Origin: Arthrobacter sp. OAP107 | Lineage (GTDB): Bacteria > Actinomycetota > Actinomycetes > Actinomycetales > Micrococcaceae | DNA length: 64,000 nt | Direction: 5' to 3' | Assembly (NCBI RefSeq): GCF_040546765.1 | Contig: NZ_JBEPOK010000001.1 | Span: 3,534,001-3,598,000 of the forward strand | The notes under the pieces: generated by a model | Seen by the model: the letters and a program-made list of their open reading frames with translations, nothing else | Databases searched by the model: none | Told to the model about the DNA's origin: nothing | Translations under genes and position numbers: made by a program | Shown: piece after piece, positions 34,215-43,492 of the stretch | Layout of the letters: every line of letters begins with the position of its first letter | Numbering within the stretch: position 1 is the first letter of the stretch

Positions 34215-35282
34215 GTGAGCCCGCCAGCAGACGTTCCCATCCCCCCGGACCTGACGCGCCGCTATTCCCGCAGCAGCGCCGGCAGGGCCTGGCTGGCGTC
34301 ACTGCCGGACATGATCCGCGGCCGGCTGGACCAGTGGCAGCTTGAGCTTGACCTGGAACCCGGAGCGCTTCCGTGGAGCGGACACGGCGGTGTTGTGGTG
34401 CCGGTCCGCGCGGCAGGATCCGCCGCCGCACTCAAGGTGGCCTTTCCACATGATGAAGCCCTGGTGGAACGACATGCGCTGGCGCTGTGGGGCGGCCATG
34501 GCGCGGTGAAGCTGCTGGCCTCCGACGCCGGGACCTGTTCCATGCTCCTTGAGCGCCTGGATGCGGGCAGGTCGCTCCGGACGGAGCCGATGGACACCGC
34601 CATTGAGGTGTGGGGCAGCCTGATGCGGCAGCTGAGCGTTCTGCCCGACGGCCGGCCGCAGTGGCAGGAGTTTGTGCACGTGGCCGCACGGGCAGAGCAG
34701 TGGAGCGACGACCTGCCCGCCGAATGGGAACAGCTTGGGCGCCCGTTTCCCCGGTGGCTGCTGGAGGCCGCGCTGGAAGTCTGCCAGACGCGCGGCGCCG
34801 TGGGCCGCCGCTCCTCGGAGGACGTCCTGGTGAACACCGACTTCCACTACCTCAACATCCTGGCCAGGCTGGACGCGCCCGGACCTGAGTCCGGGATTGC
34901 CGCAACCGGGAATGCAGCCGCAGACGGCTTTGCCGCCATCGATCCCCAGCCGATGGTGGGTGAGGCGGAATTTGCCGTGGCTCCCGTGCTCTGGAACCGG
35001 ATCCCGGACCTGCCCGCGTCGGATCCGGCCGGCGGACTGCTGGCGAGGTGCCATGACTTCAGCGTGGCGGCCGGGCTGGACCCGGAGGTGGCCCGGCAGT
35101 GGAGCCTGGCCCGCGAGGTGGACAACGCGCTGCACTACGCCTCGAGGCCGGACCACGGCGGCGACATGGCACGCTCGCTGTGGGTGGCCAGCACCCTTGC
35201 CGGCCGGACCCTCGACGGGCTTCCGGCTCCCCACGACTTGCCCGAACCAGGCGAGGAGGCCATGAACTCCTCCCCGCCGTAG
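34215..35282 (+). CDS. APH(6)-like aminoglycoside/hydroxyurea phosphotransferase
   Basis: 355 residues. The pattern fits the APH_6_hur family: GGVVVPVRAAGSAAALKVAFP (ATP-binding Lys), catalytic loop VNTDFHYLNIL with Asp and Asn, and IDPQPMVGEAEFAVAPVLWNR (Mg-binding Asp). Family members include streptomycin 6-kinases, but most chromosomal copies have no proven resistance role. GTG at 34215 follows GGAGCT. Convergent with the decarboxylase gene. Confidence 0.82.
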   Translation: MSPPADVPIPPDLTRRYSRSSAGRAWLASLPDMIRGRLDQWQLELDLEPGALPWSGHGGVVVPVRAAGSAAALKVAFPHDEALVERHALALWGGHGAVKLLASDAGTCSMLLERLDAGRSLRTEPMDTAIEVWGSLMRQLSVLPDGRPQWQEFVHVAARAEQWSDDLPAEWEQLGRPFPRWLLEAALEVCQTRGAVGRRSSEDVLVNTDFHYLNILARLDAPGPESGIAATGNAAADGFAAIDPQPMVGEAEFAVAPVLWNRIPDLPASDPAGGLLARCHDFSVAAGLDPEVARQWSLAREVDNALHYASRPDHGGDMARSLWVASTLAGRTLDGLPAPHDLPEPGEEAMNSSPP

Positions 35283-35284
35283 AG

Positions 35285-35332
35285 CCGTAGGGCCGGAGGG
35301 CCGGAGGGCCGGAGGACCGGAGGACCGTTAGG
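35285..35332. repeat. 8-bp tandem repeat between convergent genes
   Basis: Six head-to-tail 8-bp units: ccgtaggg, ccggaggg twice, ccggagga twice, and ccgttagg. They fill the 45-bp gap between the convergent kinase and decarboxylase genes and include the latter's last codons. Confidence 0.75.
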
Positions 35333-36791
35333 GCCCTGCCTGGCGGACGCCTTCGACGGCTGTCCGCACCGCCTCCACAGCGGTGGCGACGTCGTCGGCG
35401 TCGGTGGTCCAGTTGCTGACTGATATCCGCACCACGGCCCTGCCATGCCAACGCGACCCGGACATCCAGACCTTGCCGTCGGCAATGAGCCGATCCGCCA
35501 CGCGCCGGGTGGTGGCGTCGTCGCCGAAAGCCATCGTGATCTGCGTGTAGCCGACCTCGTTGAGCACTTCCACTCCGTCCAGGACGGTGAGCTTTTCAGC
35601 GAGCTGGGAGGCGGAGGAAGCAAGACGGCGAATCTGTTCGGCCACGCCGTCCCTGCCCAAAGACCTCAGCGCTGCCCAGACAGGCACTCCCCTGGCCCTG
35701 CGGGAGAGCTCAGGCACCCGCTGGCTCGGATCACCGGCGCCGTCGGCATCCTGGAGGAGGTAGCTGGCGTTCAGCCCCATGGCGCTGCGCAGCGCCTGGG
35801 CGTCGCGAACCGCCACGACGCCGCAGTCGTAGGGGACGTTGAGGCTCTTGTGGGCGTCAGTGGCCCAGGAGTCGGCCTGTTCCACGCCTGCGGTCAGCGC
35901 CGCGAGTTCCGGTACCGCCGCAGCCCAGAGCCCGAAGGCCCCGTCCACATGCACCCAGGCACCATGTGCCTTGGACACCGCGATGGCCGCGGCGAAGGGA
36001 TCGAAGGCTCCGGAGTGGAGGTTTCCGGCCTGCAGGCACACCAGCACCAGGGCAGCTCCCCGCCCTTGGGCTCCGCCAGGCTGAGCGGCATCCGACCGCT
36101 GCCCGGAAGCATGCTCCAGCGCGATCCGGTCCAGGGCACAGTCGAGCTCGGCGGCGTCGATGCGTCCCTGGCTGTCGGCCGGAACCACGGTGGGGCTGCC
36201 CATGCCCAGGTAGCGCAGGGCCAGGTCCACGGTCTCGTGCCGTTCCTGCCCCACCAGGCAGTGGATCCGGGGCGCCCCGAAGAGCCCATCCCGTTCCAGG
36301 TCCCAGCCGGCGCGCCTAAGCAGCCGCCACCGGGCGGCCGCGAGCCCGGTGAAGTTGGCCATGGTGGCCCCGGTGACGAAACCGACGTCGGACGCCTCCG
36401 GCAGGCCCAGCAGCTGCAGCAGCCAGTGGCCGGCGGCATCCTCGATGGCGGCTATGGCTGGGGTGGCGTAGCGGAGTACCGAGTTCTGGTCCCAGGAACT
36501 GACCAGCCAGTCCGCCGCCATGGCGGCCGGGAGGGTGCCGCCGATGACCCAGCCGAAGAAGCGTCCGGACGGCATGGCCATCAGGCCCGGTTCGGCGTGG
36601 CTCGCCAGGTAATCCACCACGTCGGCCGGCGCCATGCCGGACTGTGGCAGCGCTCCGTCGAACGCTGCGGCAAGTTCCCGGGCTGCCTGCTGCGGACCTA
36701 CCCGGCGGCTGGGCTGGCTTTCCAGCCAGCGCGTGGCGTGCCGGACGGCTGCGGCCAAGGCGTCCCGGTACGGTTCCGCACCGGCTGACAT
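35328..36791 (-). CDS. PLP-dependent (group II) amino acid decarboxylase
   Basis: 487 residues. Seen: PSGRFFGWVIGGTLPAAMAA, GFVTGATMANFTGLAAAR, HVDGAFGLWAAA (PLP-binding Asp) and the Schiff-base Lys in DSWATDAHKSLNVPYDCG. These fit the group II decarboxylases (aromatic, glutamate, diaminobutyrate types), but the substrate loop is not diagnostic. ATG at 36791. Downstream neighbours give no pathway hint. Confidence 0.85.
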   Translation of the reverse strand: MSAGAEPYRDALAAAVRHATRWLESQPSRRVGPQQAARELAAAFDGALPQSGMAPADVVDYLASHAEPGLMAMPSGRFFGWVIGGTLPAAMAADWLVSSWDQNSVLRYATPAIAAIEDAAGHWLLQLLGLPEASDVGFVTGATMANFTGLAAARWRLLRRAGWDLERDGLFGAPRIHCLVGQERHETVDLALRYLGMGSPTVVPADSQGRIDAAELDCALDRIALEHASGQRSDAAQPGGAQGRGAALVLVCLQAGNLHSGAFDPFAAAIAVSKAHGAWVHVDGAFGLWAAAVPELAALTAGVEQADSWATDAHKSLNVPYDCGVVAVRDAQALRSAMGLNASYLLQDADGAGDPSQRVPELSRRARGVPVWAALRSLGRDGVAEQIRRLASSASQLAEKLTVLDGVEVLNEVGYTQITMAFGDDATTRRVADRLIADGKVWMSGSRWHGRAVVRISVSNWTTDADDVATAVEAVRTAVEGVRQAGP

Positions 36792-36852
36792 AGAGGCATG
36801 CTACGCCGTCCCGTAGCTGCCCGCGAGGACACACGCTTCACCGGGGCTTGGT

Positions 36853-37647
36853 TCAGGCGAAGTTCTCCTGCCAGACGTCGAAGGCGAGCTTGACGATCAG
36901 GGCGAAAACCACCACGAGGAAGACGACGCGCACGAACTTGCTCCCCTGCTTTACCGCGGTTCGCGCGCCGAGGTAGCCCCCTGCCATGTTCGCCGCGCCC
37001 AGCAGCAGGCCGACTCCCCAGAGCAGGGAGCCGTGCGGAAGAAAGAATATTAGCGCCCCGGCGTTCGTCGCCATGTTGACGATTTTCGCCTTGGCGCTGG
37101 CCTCCAGGAACGCGTACCCCATCGCCGAAACCAGCGCAATCACCAGGAACGATCCGGTCCCGGGGCCAATCAGGCCGTCGTAAAACCCGATAACCGCGCC
37201 GATGGCGCACGCCACCACATAGTGCGTATGGCCTTCATGCCTCAGCTCGGTGAGGTGTCCGGCGTCGGGCTTGAGGGCCGTGAACAGCGCAACGGCCACC
37301 AGGGCCACCACGATGATCGGCTTGAACACCTCCGCCGGCAGCCGGGTGGCCAGCAGCGCACCGCCAAAGCTGCCGGCCAACGCGATCACGGCCATGGGCA
37401 GAGCCGTCCGCAGATCGGGCCGCACGCGGCCGTAGTAAGTCACAGCGCTGGTGGTGGTGCCGAAGATGGAGCCCATCTTGTTGGTGGCCAATGCCTGCAC
37501 CGGCGTGATCCCCGGCACGAGCAGCAGCGCCGGCAGCTGCAACAGCCCGCCGCCGCCCACGACGGCGTCCACCCAGCCTGCGGAGAAGCCAGCCACCACT
37601 ATCAGGACGATAGTGGCGAGCTGGATCGACTCAAACCCCGAAACCAC
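36853..37647 (-). CDS. TSUP-family (TauE/SafE) permease
   Basis: 264 residues with eight membrane segments. Seen: the two TauE halves with GWVDAVVGGGGLLQLPALL and GFYDGLIGPGTGSFLVIAL, each with the conserved Asp/Gly/Pro loop. The family exports or takes up sulfite, sulfoacetate or related anions; the substrate is unknown here. GTG at 37647 lies 13 nt after the proS stop. A longer frame extending into proS is rejected. Confidence 0.87.
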   Translation of the reverse strand: MVSGFESIQLATIVLIVVAGFSAGWVDAVVGGGGLLQLPALLLVPGITPVQALATNKMGSIFGTTTSAVTYYGRVRPDLRTALPMAVIALAGSFGGALLATRLPAEVFKPIIVVALVAVALFTALKPDAGHLTELRHEGHTHYVVACAIGAVIGFYDGLIGPGTGSFLVIALVSAMGYAFLEASAKAKIVNMATNAGALIFFLPHGSLLWGVGLLLGAANMAGGYLGARTAVKQGSKFVRVVFLVVVFALIVKLAFDVWQENFA

Positions 37648-37660
37648 TAGCGAGTGGGCG

Positions 37661-39472
37661 TCAGTTGCTGCGGACGGCGTTGACCACATAGTCAACGGCC
37701 TTGTCCACGGCCACGTTCTCAGCCTCGCCGCTGCGGCGGTCCTTGATTTCGACGACGCCGTCCGCCAGTCCGCGGCCGACGGCCAGGATGGTGGGCACAC
37801 CGACAAGCTCGGCGTCGCCGAACTTAACACCCGGGGAAACCTTGGGCCGGTCATCGTAGATGACGTCCAGGCCGGCGCCTTCCAGCTCGAGGGCGAGCTG
37901 TTCAGCGGCGGCGAAGATCTCCTCGCCGCGGCCGACGGCCACCACATGCACATCGGCCGGCGCCACGGAGCGGGGCCAGACGAGACCCTTTGCGTCGTGG
38001 TTGGATTCAGCCAGCGCGGCCACGGCACGGGTGACACCCACGCCGTAGGAACCCATGGTGACCACCACCTGCTTGCCGTTCTGATCCAGGACCTTCAGTT
38101 CCAGCGCTTCGGCGTACTTGCGGCCCAGCGCGAAGATGTGTCCCATCTCGATGCCGCGGGCCGTTTCGAGCGGTCCTGAGCCGTCCGGGGCTTCATCACC
38201 GGCGCGGACTTCGGTGCATTCAATGACGCCGTCCCACGTGAAGTCGCGTCCGGCGACGAGCCCGTAGACGTGCTTGCCGGCCATGTTGGCCCCGGTGATC
38301 CAGGCCGTGCCGCTGACGACGCGCGGGTCCACCAGGTACAGGAGCTTGGCGGCGCCCTCCAGGCCAAGGAGGGGTTCGTTCAGGGACATGCCCGGGCCGA
38401 GGTAACCGCGCACGATGAGCGGGTTGCGGGCCAGGTCCTCCTCGCCCGCGGCTTCCACGGCGATTTCACCGGCCACCGGCAGGTAGGCGCCGATATTGGC
38501 CTCCACGCGCTTGAGGTCGACGCCGCGGTCGCCGGGGACACCGAGGACCACGATCTGGCGTTCCCCGGTGGGCAGGGTGACGGCGAGAACAACGTTCTTG
38601 AGCGTGTCAGCGGCAGTCCAGGGGCCGCCGTCGGCCTCGCTGCGCGGCACGAGCTCGTTGGAGGCAGCCACGAGCGTTTCGATCGTGGGAGTGTTCGGGG
38701 TATCCCGGATCTCCGCAGCGGGAGCGTTGGTGAAGTCGATCTCGGCCGGAACCACGGTGGTCACGGCTTCGACGTTGGCGGCGTAGCCGCCCGCCGAGCG
38801 CACGAAGGTGTCCTCGCCGACCTCGGTGGGGTGCAGAAATTCCTCACTCCGGGATCCGCCCATGGCACCGGCCGTGGCCGTCACAGGGATGACTTCCAGG
38901 CCCAGGCGCTCGAAGATCTTCAGGTACGCCGCCCGGTGGGCGGAGTAGCTGGCATCCAGCCCCGCGTCGTCGACGTCGAACGAGTAGGAGTCCTTCATGA
39001 TGAATTCGCGGCCGCGGAGCAGGCCGGCGCGGGGACGTGCCTCATCGCGGTACTTGTTCTGGATCTGGTAGATGCTCAGCGGCAGGTCCTTGTACGAGGA
39101 GTACAGGTCCTTGACCAGGAGGGTGAACATCTCCTCGTGCGTGGGGGCCAGCAGGTAGTCGCCGCCCTTGCGGTCCTTCAGCCGGAACAGCCCTTCGCCG
39201 TATTCGGTCCAGCGGTTGGTCGCCTCATAGGGCTCCTTCGGGAGCAGCGCAGGGAAGTGGACTTCCTGGGCACCGATTTCGGCCATTTCTTCGCGGATGA
39301 TCTGTTCCACCTTGCGCAGGACGCTCAGTCCAAGCGGCAGCCAGGTGTAGATGCCCGGAGCCGCGCGGCGGATGTATCCCGCGCGCACGAGCAGCCGGTG
39401 GCTGGCCACCTCGGCGTCGGCGGGGTCTTCACGCAGGGTGCGCAGGAAAAGCTTGGAGAGTCGAAGAACCAC
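37661..39472 (-). CDS. proS: Prolyl-tRNA synthetase
   Basis: 603 residues, the bacterial form with an editing insertion. Charges tRNA-Pro. Seen: class II motif 1 region (GIYTWLPLGLSVLRKVEQIIREEM), motif 2 (NKYRDEARPRAGLLRGREFIMKDSYSF), the INS editing domain (residues ~230-400), motif 3 (GSYGVGVTRAVAALAE) and the anticodon-binding domain. GTG at 39472. Confidence 0.97.
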   Translation of the reverse strand: MVLRLSKLFLRTLREDPADAEVASHRLLVRAGYIRRAAPGIYTWLPLGLSVLRKVEQIIREEMAEIGAQEVHFPALLPKEPYEATNRWTEYGEGLFRLKDRKGGDYLLAPTHEEMFTLLVKDLYSSYKDLPLSIYQIQNKYRDEARPRAGLLRGREFIMKDSYSFDVDDAGLDASYSAHRAAYLKIFERLGLEVIPVTATAGAMGGSRSEEFLHPTEVGEDTFVRSAGGYAANVEAVTTVVPAEIDFTNAPAAEIRDTPNTPTIETLVAASNELVPRSEADGGPWTAADTLKNVVLAVTLPTGERQIVVLGVPGDRGVDLKRVEANIGAYLPVAGEIAVEAAGEEDLARNPLIVRGYLGPGMSLNEPLLGLEGAAKLLYLVDPRVVSGTAWITGANMAGKHVYGLVAGRDFTWDGVIECTEVRAGDEAPDGSGPLETARGIEMGHIFALGRKYAEALELKVLDQNGKQVVVTMGSYGVGVTRAVAALAESNHDAKGLVWPRSVAPADVHVVAVGRGEEIFAAAEQLALELEGAGLDVIYDDRPKVSPGVKFGDAELVGVPTILAVGRGLADGVVEIKDRRSGEAENVAVDKAVDYVVNAVRSN

Positions 39473-39572
39473 GGGTAGGTGTCCGTTTCTGGGGGAAGTG
39501 CTGATTGTCTGGGTACTAATCTACCGGCTGGGCAGCAGTACAGGTTTCCGGACCCTGTGGCAGCGTACAGAA

Positions 39573-39638
39573 AAGCCACGCCCCGCAGGAGAAGCCCCTG
39601 GCCGATTCCGGCTGGTCATCCCTGCGGTGGCGTGGCTT
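39573..39638 (-). terminator. Large hairpin upstream of proS
   Basis: A 17-bp stem with a single bulge (39573-39589 with 39621-39638) encloses a 31-nt loop that can itself form a short stem around gccgattccggc. On the minus strand the stem is followed by TTTTCTG. It lies in the 304-bp gap between the lipoprotein gene and proS and most likely ends the lipoprotein transcript. No tRNA or T-box pattern was seen in this gap. Confidence 0.7.
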
Positions 39639-39776
39639 CGCGGCCGGTCATGCCGCTAATTCTTGAGAGACCACCCGAGTCCGTAAACGCGGTTAGGAAG
39701 AACCTATGTGATAGCCGTCACCGATTCCAAATCCGGCTTGGCGGGGCTAGCGGCCCGACCACCGGACCAGGTCACG

Positions 39777-40539
39777 CTACTTCACAAGCGCTGCCGCAGA
39801 GTCCATGAGTTTTGCCGCCCTGGAGCTTGCGTCTGCCTCGCTTGCGCCCCCGGCTGCAAGCACGGTGATCAGAACGCCGCGCTTCACAGCCTGCGCAGTG
39901 ATCATCGACTGGTGGCCGCCGTCCGGCAAGGCGGTATCAGTCCTGTATGCGACTCGCCCCCGGCACGGAGCCGATCCCACTGAGCCTGTTGATAGTTACA
40001 GCGACCTTCACGCCGGACATGGTCAGGGACATGTTCGCGCACTTACTGAGCTCCGCAGACTGGGCAAGACCTTTCCTGAGAAACGCCGGGTCCAAGCCGG
40101 AGGTCAGGGCAATGGCGGTCGAGGCACCGGCCGCAGCATCCAAACTTGTTCCCATCGCAGCGGTGGCCCCTTCCACCGACGGCGCGCTGCCAGATAACGC
40201 GAGTTCGCGGCACGCTGCAGGCTCCACAGCCGCTGACGCCATCACGCTCTTCGCCTGTTCCACGTTCCCGGAGAGGTCGGCGCTGGACATTACCGCGAGC
40301 TTTTTGCCCGCGGCATCACGCAGCTGACCCACCAATGCGGCCAGTTCGCTGCTGGTGTATTTCTTGACCGGCGTCGGGGAGGAAGTGGGCGTCGGAGTAG
40401 GTGCTGCGGCAAGAGCGGAGGTGGCGGTCGCCGATGAACTGACAGTAGCTGCACCGGAAGTGCTTGCCGGGCTGCTGCAGGCGGACAGGCCGGCGGCAAG
40501 CACGGCTGTGGCAGCAAAAATGTGCAGAGCTGATTTCAA
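39777..40539 (-). pseudogene. Lipoprotein gene with an apparent +1 frameshift near its 3' end
   Basis: From ATG 40539 a lipoprotein signal is clear (ATAVLAAGLSAC, lipobox LSAC), then a Thr/Pro/Ser linker and a helical domain of about 150 residues. The frame closes early at 39937 after GSVPGASRIQD. The next frame continues convincingly as VAYRTDTALPDGGHQSMITA to 39777. The switch is at a run of five C on the plus strand (39957-39961); four would give one frame of about 254 residues. Reads as a truncated cell-surface lipoprotein or a consensus error. Family not recognised. Confidence 0.75.
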
Positions 40540-40578
40540 AATGTTCCCCCGTGTGAGTGAATGCGTCGGCGGCGCCGG

Positions 40579-41475
40579 CTAGAAGAGAACTGTAGCGAAG
40601 GTCCCCACCTGGCGGAAGCCAACACGTTCGTACGTGGCCCGCGCCCGCGAGTTGTAGTCATTGACGTACAGGCTGGTGACGGGAGCCATTTTCTGGGCCA
40701 GCAGCACCACGGCCGCCATGTAGCCGGCACTCAGGCCGAGTCCCCGGTGGCTGGGATTCATCCATACGCCCTGCACCTGGGTGACCTCGGCGGTGACGGC
40801 ACCGAGCTCGGCCTTGAACACGACTTCGCCGTCCTTCAGGTGGACCAGGGAGTGGCCCTGGCGGATCAGGCCCGCCACCCGGCGGCTGTAGAAGTCGCGG
40901 CCGCCGAGGTAGGGCGAATAGCCAACTTCTTCCTCGAACATCGCCGCACAAGCGGGGAGGATGGCGTCAAAATCTGCATACTGCCCGTACCCGAGCTCCC
41001 AGTTTGGTTCCACGGCCGGGGCACCGGTGATGGTCATGAGCGGCTGGTCGGGCCGCACCTCGTGGGCAACGTGGCCAAGCTCCTCCAGGTGGCGGTGCAG
41101 GGAAAGGACCGTGGCGGCCGGTCCGAAGATCGACGCGTACCGGCGCCCTGAGCGGTGGGCCGCCGCGGCCACCGCTCCGGCCAGTTCCGGGTCGAGCTGG
41201 ACCGGGACAAGGTTGGCGCCTGCCCAGCAGGCGCCAACCAGCACGTCGTCGTCGAAAACGCCCAGGACGTTGGCCCCGCCCGGGGTGGGTGCGGCGGAGT
41301 CCGTTGACTCCAGGTGCGCCAGAATGAACACGTTGGCCACAGGATCAATCTCCGCCAGTTCGCGCAGTTGACGGGTGTCCGCAACACCCAGTACCCGGAC
41401 GGTGGAACCGTCCGGCGCGGCGCCGTCCTTATGAGACGCTAACCACGGGGCTACCCTTGACAGCATCTTCGCCAT
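40579..41475 (-). CDS. GNAT-family N-acetyltransferase (DUF4081 + GNAT)
   Basis: 298 residues. The N-terminal part (LRELAEIDPVANVFILAHLE) is DUF4081-like; the C-terminal GNAT domain has GVWMNPSHRGLGLSAGYMA (acetyl-CoA pyrophosphate loop) and SLYVNDYNSRARATYERVGF. It corresponds in order and type to Rv2867c, next to ispG in M. tuberculosis. Its start at 41475 overlaps the 3' end of ispG by 47 nt, unusually long; a start at 41466 would change this little. Acceptor unknown. Confidence 0.85.
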   Translation of the reverse strand: MAKMLSRVAPWLASHKDGAAPDGSTVRVLGVADTRQLRELAEIDPVANVFILAHLESTDSAAPTPGGANVLGVFDDDVLVGACWAGANLVPVQLDPELAGAVAAAAHRSGRRYASIFGPAATVLSLHRHLEELGHVAHEVRPDQPLMTITGAPAVEPNWELGYGQYADFDAILPACAAMFEEEVGYSPYLGGRDFYSRRVAGLIRQGHSLVHLKDGEVVFKAELGAVTAEVTQVQGVWMNPSHRGLGLSAGYMAAVVLLAQKMAPVTSLYVNDYNSRARATYERVGFRQVGTFATVLF

Positions 41476-42595
41476 CGGCCTCCCCCATCTCTTCCGCGAT
41501 ACGCATGGCCTCTTCGATCAGTGTCTCAACAATCTGGCTCTCGGGGACAGTCTTGATGACCTCGCCCTTCACAAAAATCTGGCCCTTGCCGTTGCCGGAG
41601 GCGACGCCGAGGTCGGCTTCCCGTGCTTCACCCGGACCGTTGACGACGCAGCCCATGACGGCGACCCGCAGCGGGATCTCCATTCCCTCGAGCCCTGCAG
41701 TGACCTGCTCGGCGAGCGTGTAGACGTCCACCTGGGCACGCCCGCAGGACGGGCACGAGACGATTTCCAGCTTGCGGGGGCGCAGGTTCAGTGACTGCAG
41801 GATCTGGTTGCCCACCTTGATCTCCTCGACAGGAGGCGCGGAGAGGGACACGCGGATGGTGTCGCCGATGCCGCGCGAGAGGAGGGCGCCGAAGGCCGTG
41901 GCCGACTTGATGGTTCCCTGGAAGGCGGGGCCGGCCTCCGTCACGCCGAGGTGCAGCGGCCAGTCGCCCTTCTCGGCGAGCATTTCATAGGCCGCCACCA
42001 TGACCACCGGGTCATTGTGCTTGACGGAGATCTTGAAGTCGTGGAAGCCGTGCTCCTCGAACAGCGAGGCTTCCCAGACGGCCGATTCGACCAGGGCCTC
42101 CGGGGTGGCCTTGCCGTACTTCTTCAGGATGCCCGGCTCCAGCGACCCCGCGTTCACACCGATGCGGATGGACGTGCCGTGGTCCTTGGCCGCCGCGGCG
42201 ATCTCCTTGACCTGGTCGTCGAACTTGCGGATGTTGCCCGGGTTGACGCGCACTGCCGCGCAGCCCGCCTCGATGGCCGCGAAGACGTACTTCGGCTGGA
42301 AGTGGATGTCGGCGATGACCGGGATCTGCGACTTCCGGGCGATGATCGGCAGCGCTTCAGCGTCGTCGGCCGACGGGCAGGCCACGCGGACGATGTCGCA
42401 GCCGGACGCGGTCAGCTCGGCGATCTGCTGCAGTGTGGCGTTGATGTCCGTGGTGGGCGTGGTGGTCATCGACTGCACGCTGATGGGGAAATCGGAACCG
42501 ACGCCGACGGAGCCCACTTTGATCTGGCGCGTCTTGCGGCGCGGGGCAAGAACGGGCGGCGGTGCGGATGGCATTCCCAGGCTGACCGAGGTCAC
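41429..42595 (-). CDS. ispG: 4-hydroxy-3-methylbut-2-enyl-diphosphate synthase
   Basis: 388 residues. MEP-pathway 4Fe-4S enzyme that reduces MEcPP to HMBPP. Seen: VQSMTTTPTTDINATLQQI, DIHFQPKYVFAAIEAG, RVNPGNI, and the cluster cysteines in SCPSCGRAQVD and GCVVNGPGE. GTG at 42595 is the predicted start. Another MEP gene, dxr, is 3 kb upstream with rseP between, as in mycobacteria, but here YciI and SatD genes are added between rseP and ispG. Confidence 0.96.
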   Translation of the reverse strand: MTSVSLGMPSAPPPVLAPRRKTRQIKVGSVGVGSDFPISVQSMTTTPTTDINATLQQIAELTASGCDIVRVACPSADDAEALPIIARKSQIPVIADIHFQPKYVFAAIEAGCAAVRVNPGNIRKFDDQVKEIAAAAKDHGTSIRIGVNAGSLEPGILKKYGKATPEALVESAVWEASLFEEHGFHDFKISVKHNDPVVMVAAYEMLAEKGDWPLHLGVTEAGPAFQGTIKSATAFGALLSRGIGDTIRVSLSAPPVEEIKVGNQILQSLNLRPRKLEIVSCPSCGRAQVDVYTLAEQVTAGLEGMEIPLRVAVMGCVVNGPGEAREADLGVASGNGKGQIFVKGEVIKTVPESQIVETLIEEAMRIAEEMGEADGEDAVKGSPVVSVS

Positions 42596-42634
42596 GTGGA
42601 CTCCTTGAATTCGAAAATCGGTAGTGCGGGGCGG

Positions 42635-42928
42635 CTAGGCTGCGTGCTCAGCCAGGAGGCCGGTTACGGGCGCCCATTCGGTGGTCCGGGTTCCGGAAAT
42701 AACGCCCGCAGCAGCGAAGGGATCCTGCCGCAGGAGCTCGTTGAGTGCAGCTTCGTCGGCCGCCTTGAAAATGAGCAGGGCTCCCGCGCCGTCGCCGTAG
42801 GGTCCGCTGGCAAGAAGCGTGCCGTCCTGCGCCAGACCTGCAGTCCATTCGCGGTGGGCGGGCCGGGTGGCCGCACGCGTTTCGGAGGACTCGGCGTCGT
42901 ATACGTACTCAACAGCAAAAACAGTCAT
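42635..42928 (-). CDS. YciI-family protein
   Basis: 97 residues. Ferredoxin-like YCII domain: FAVEYVYDAESSETRAATRPAHREW with the conserved His, GPYGDGAGALLIFKAADEAALNELL and DPFAAAGVI (Asp-Pro-Phe motif). Role unknown; related to muconolactone isomerase-like folds. Located 39 nt before ispG and probably co-transcribed. Confidence 0.85.
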   Translation of the reverse strand: MTVFAVEYVYDAESSETRAATRPAHREWTAGLAQDGTLLASGPYGDGAGALLIFKAADEAALNELLRQDPFAAAGVISGTRTTEWAPVTGLLAEHAA

Positions 42929-42952
42929 AGAGATACCCTATCCCGGGCCGGG

Positions 42953-43492
42953 CTAGCCGAGGAGCACGACCTTCGTGAAGGCGGCGACGCCCGCCGCCCA
43001 GAGCATGGAGGCCAGGGTGCCGATGATGAACCGCTCCGCTGCCACGGGCGTTTCCTTGAGTTCCGCGAACCGGCCCAGGCCCTTGATGGCCACCACATAG
43101 GCGATGGCCACGGGCTGCCCGGCCAGGATGGCAAGGCAGACAGCCAGCCGCTCGAGCACACCGATGATGGCCCCGCCCCGGAGGATCCTCGTGGCCGCAG
43201 CACCGCCTCCGGGTTCCGGCGCGGCGGCATTCCCGGCGTCCACTGTGATGTCGCCGTTTACCGTATTGGCCCTGTCCCCTGCGGCCGGGCTGTCAGTTGC
43301 AGTTGGGCTGCCAGCAGTGGCGGGGCCGTCCACTGTCACATCCGCGGACGGATCATCAGCGGCGTCCCGGCCGGCGGCGGCGGCATCGGCCTTGTCGTCA
43401 ATGGTGCGGGCCAGCCGGAAAACCAGCGCCGTAACGGGCCAGCCCACGAACCCGGCCGTCAGCAGGGCGGCTGCGATCCAGACAGCGTTCAC
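42953..43492 (-). CDS. Membrane protein paired with SatD
   Basis: 179 residues. One N-terminal membrane helix (AVWIAAALLTAGFVGWPVTALVF), a long Ala/Asp/Thr-rich loop (residues 40-100), then three helices (GVLERLAVCLAILAGQPVAIAYVVAIKG, IIGTLASMLWAAGVAAF). It overlaps the satD-like gene by 4 nt (43489-43492), so the two are coupled; SatD proteins commonly have a membrane partner (SatE or DUF3307-type). Function unknown. Confidence 0.72.
   Translation of the reverse strand: MNAVWIAAALLTAGFVGWPVTALVFRLARTIDDKADAAAAGRDAADDPSADVTVDGPATAGSPTATDSPAAGDRANTVNGDITVDAGNAAAPEPGGGAAATRILRGGAIIGVLERLAVCLAILAGQPVAIAYVVAIKGLGRFAELKETPVAAERFIIGTLASMLWAAGVAAFTKVVLLG

Noticed and set aside
39473..39776. Possible tRNA, T-box or riboswitch in the proS upstream gap
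   Set aside because: No cloverleaf, no T-box consensus; only a terminator-like hairpin with T4.
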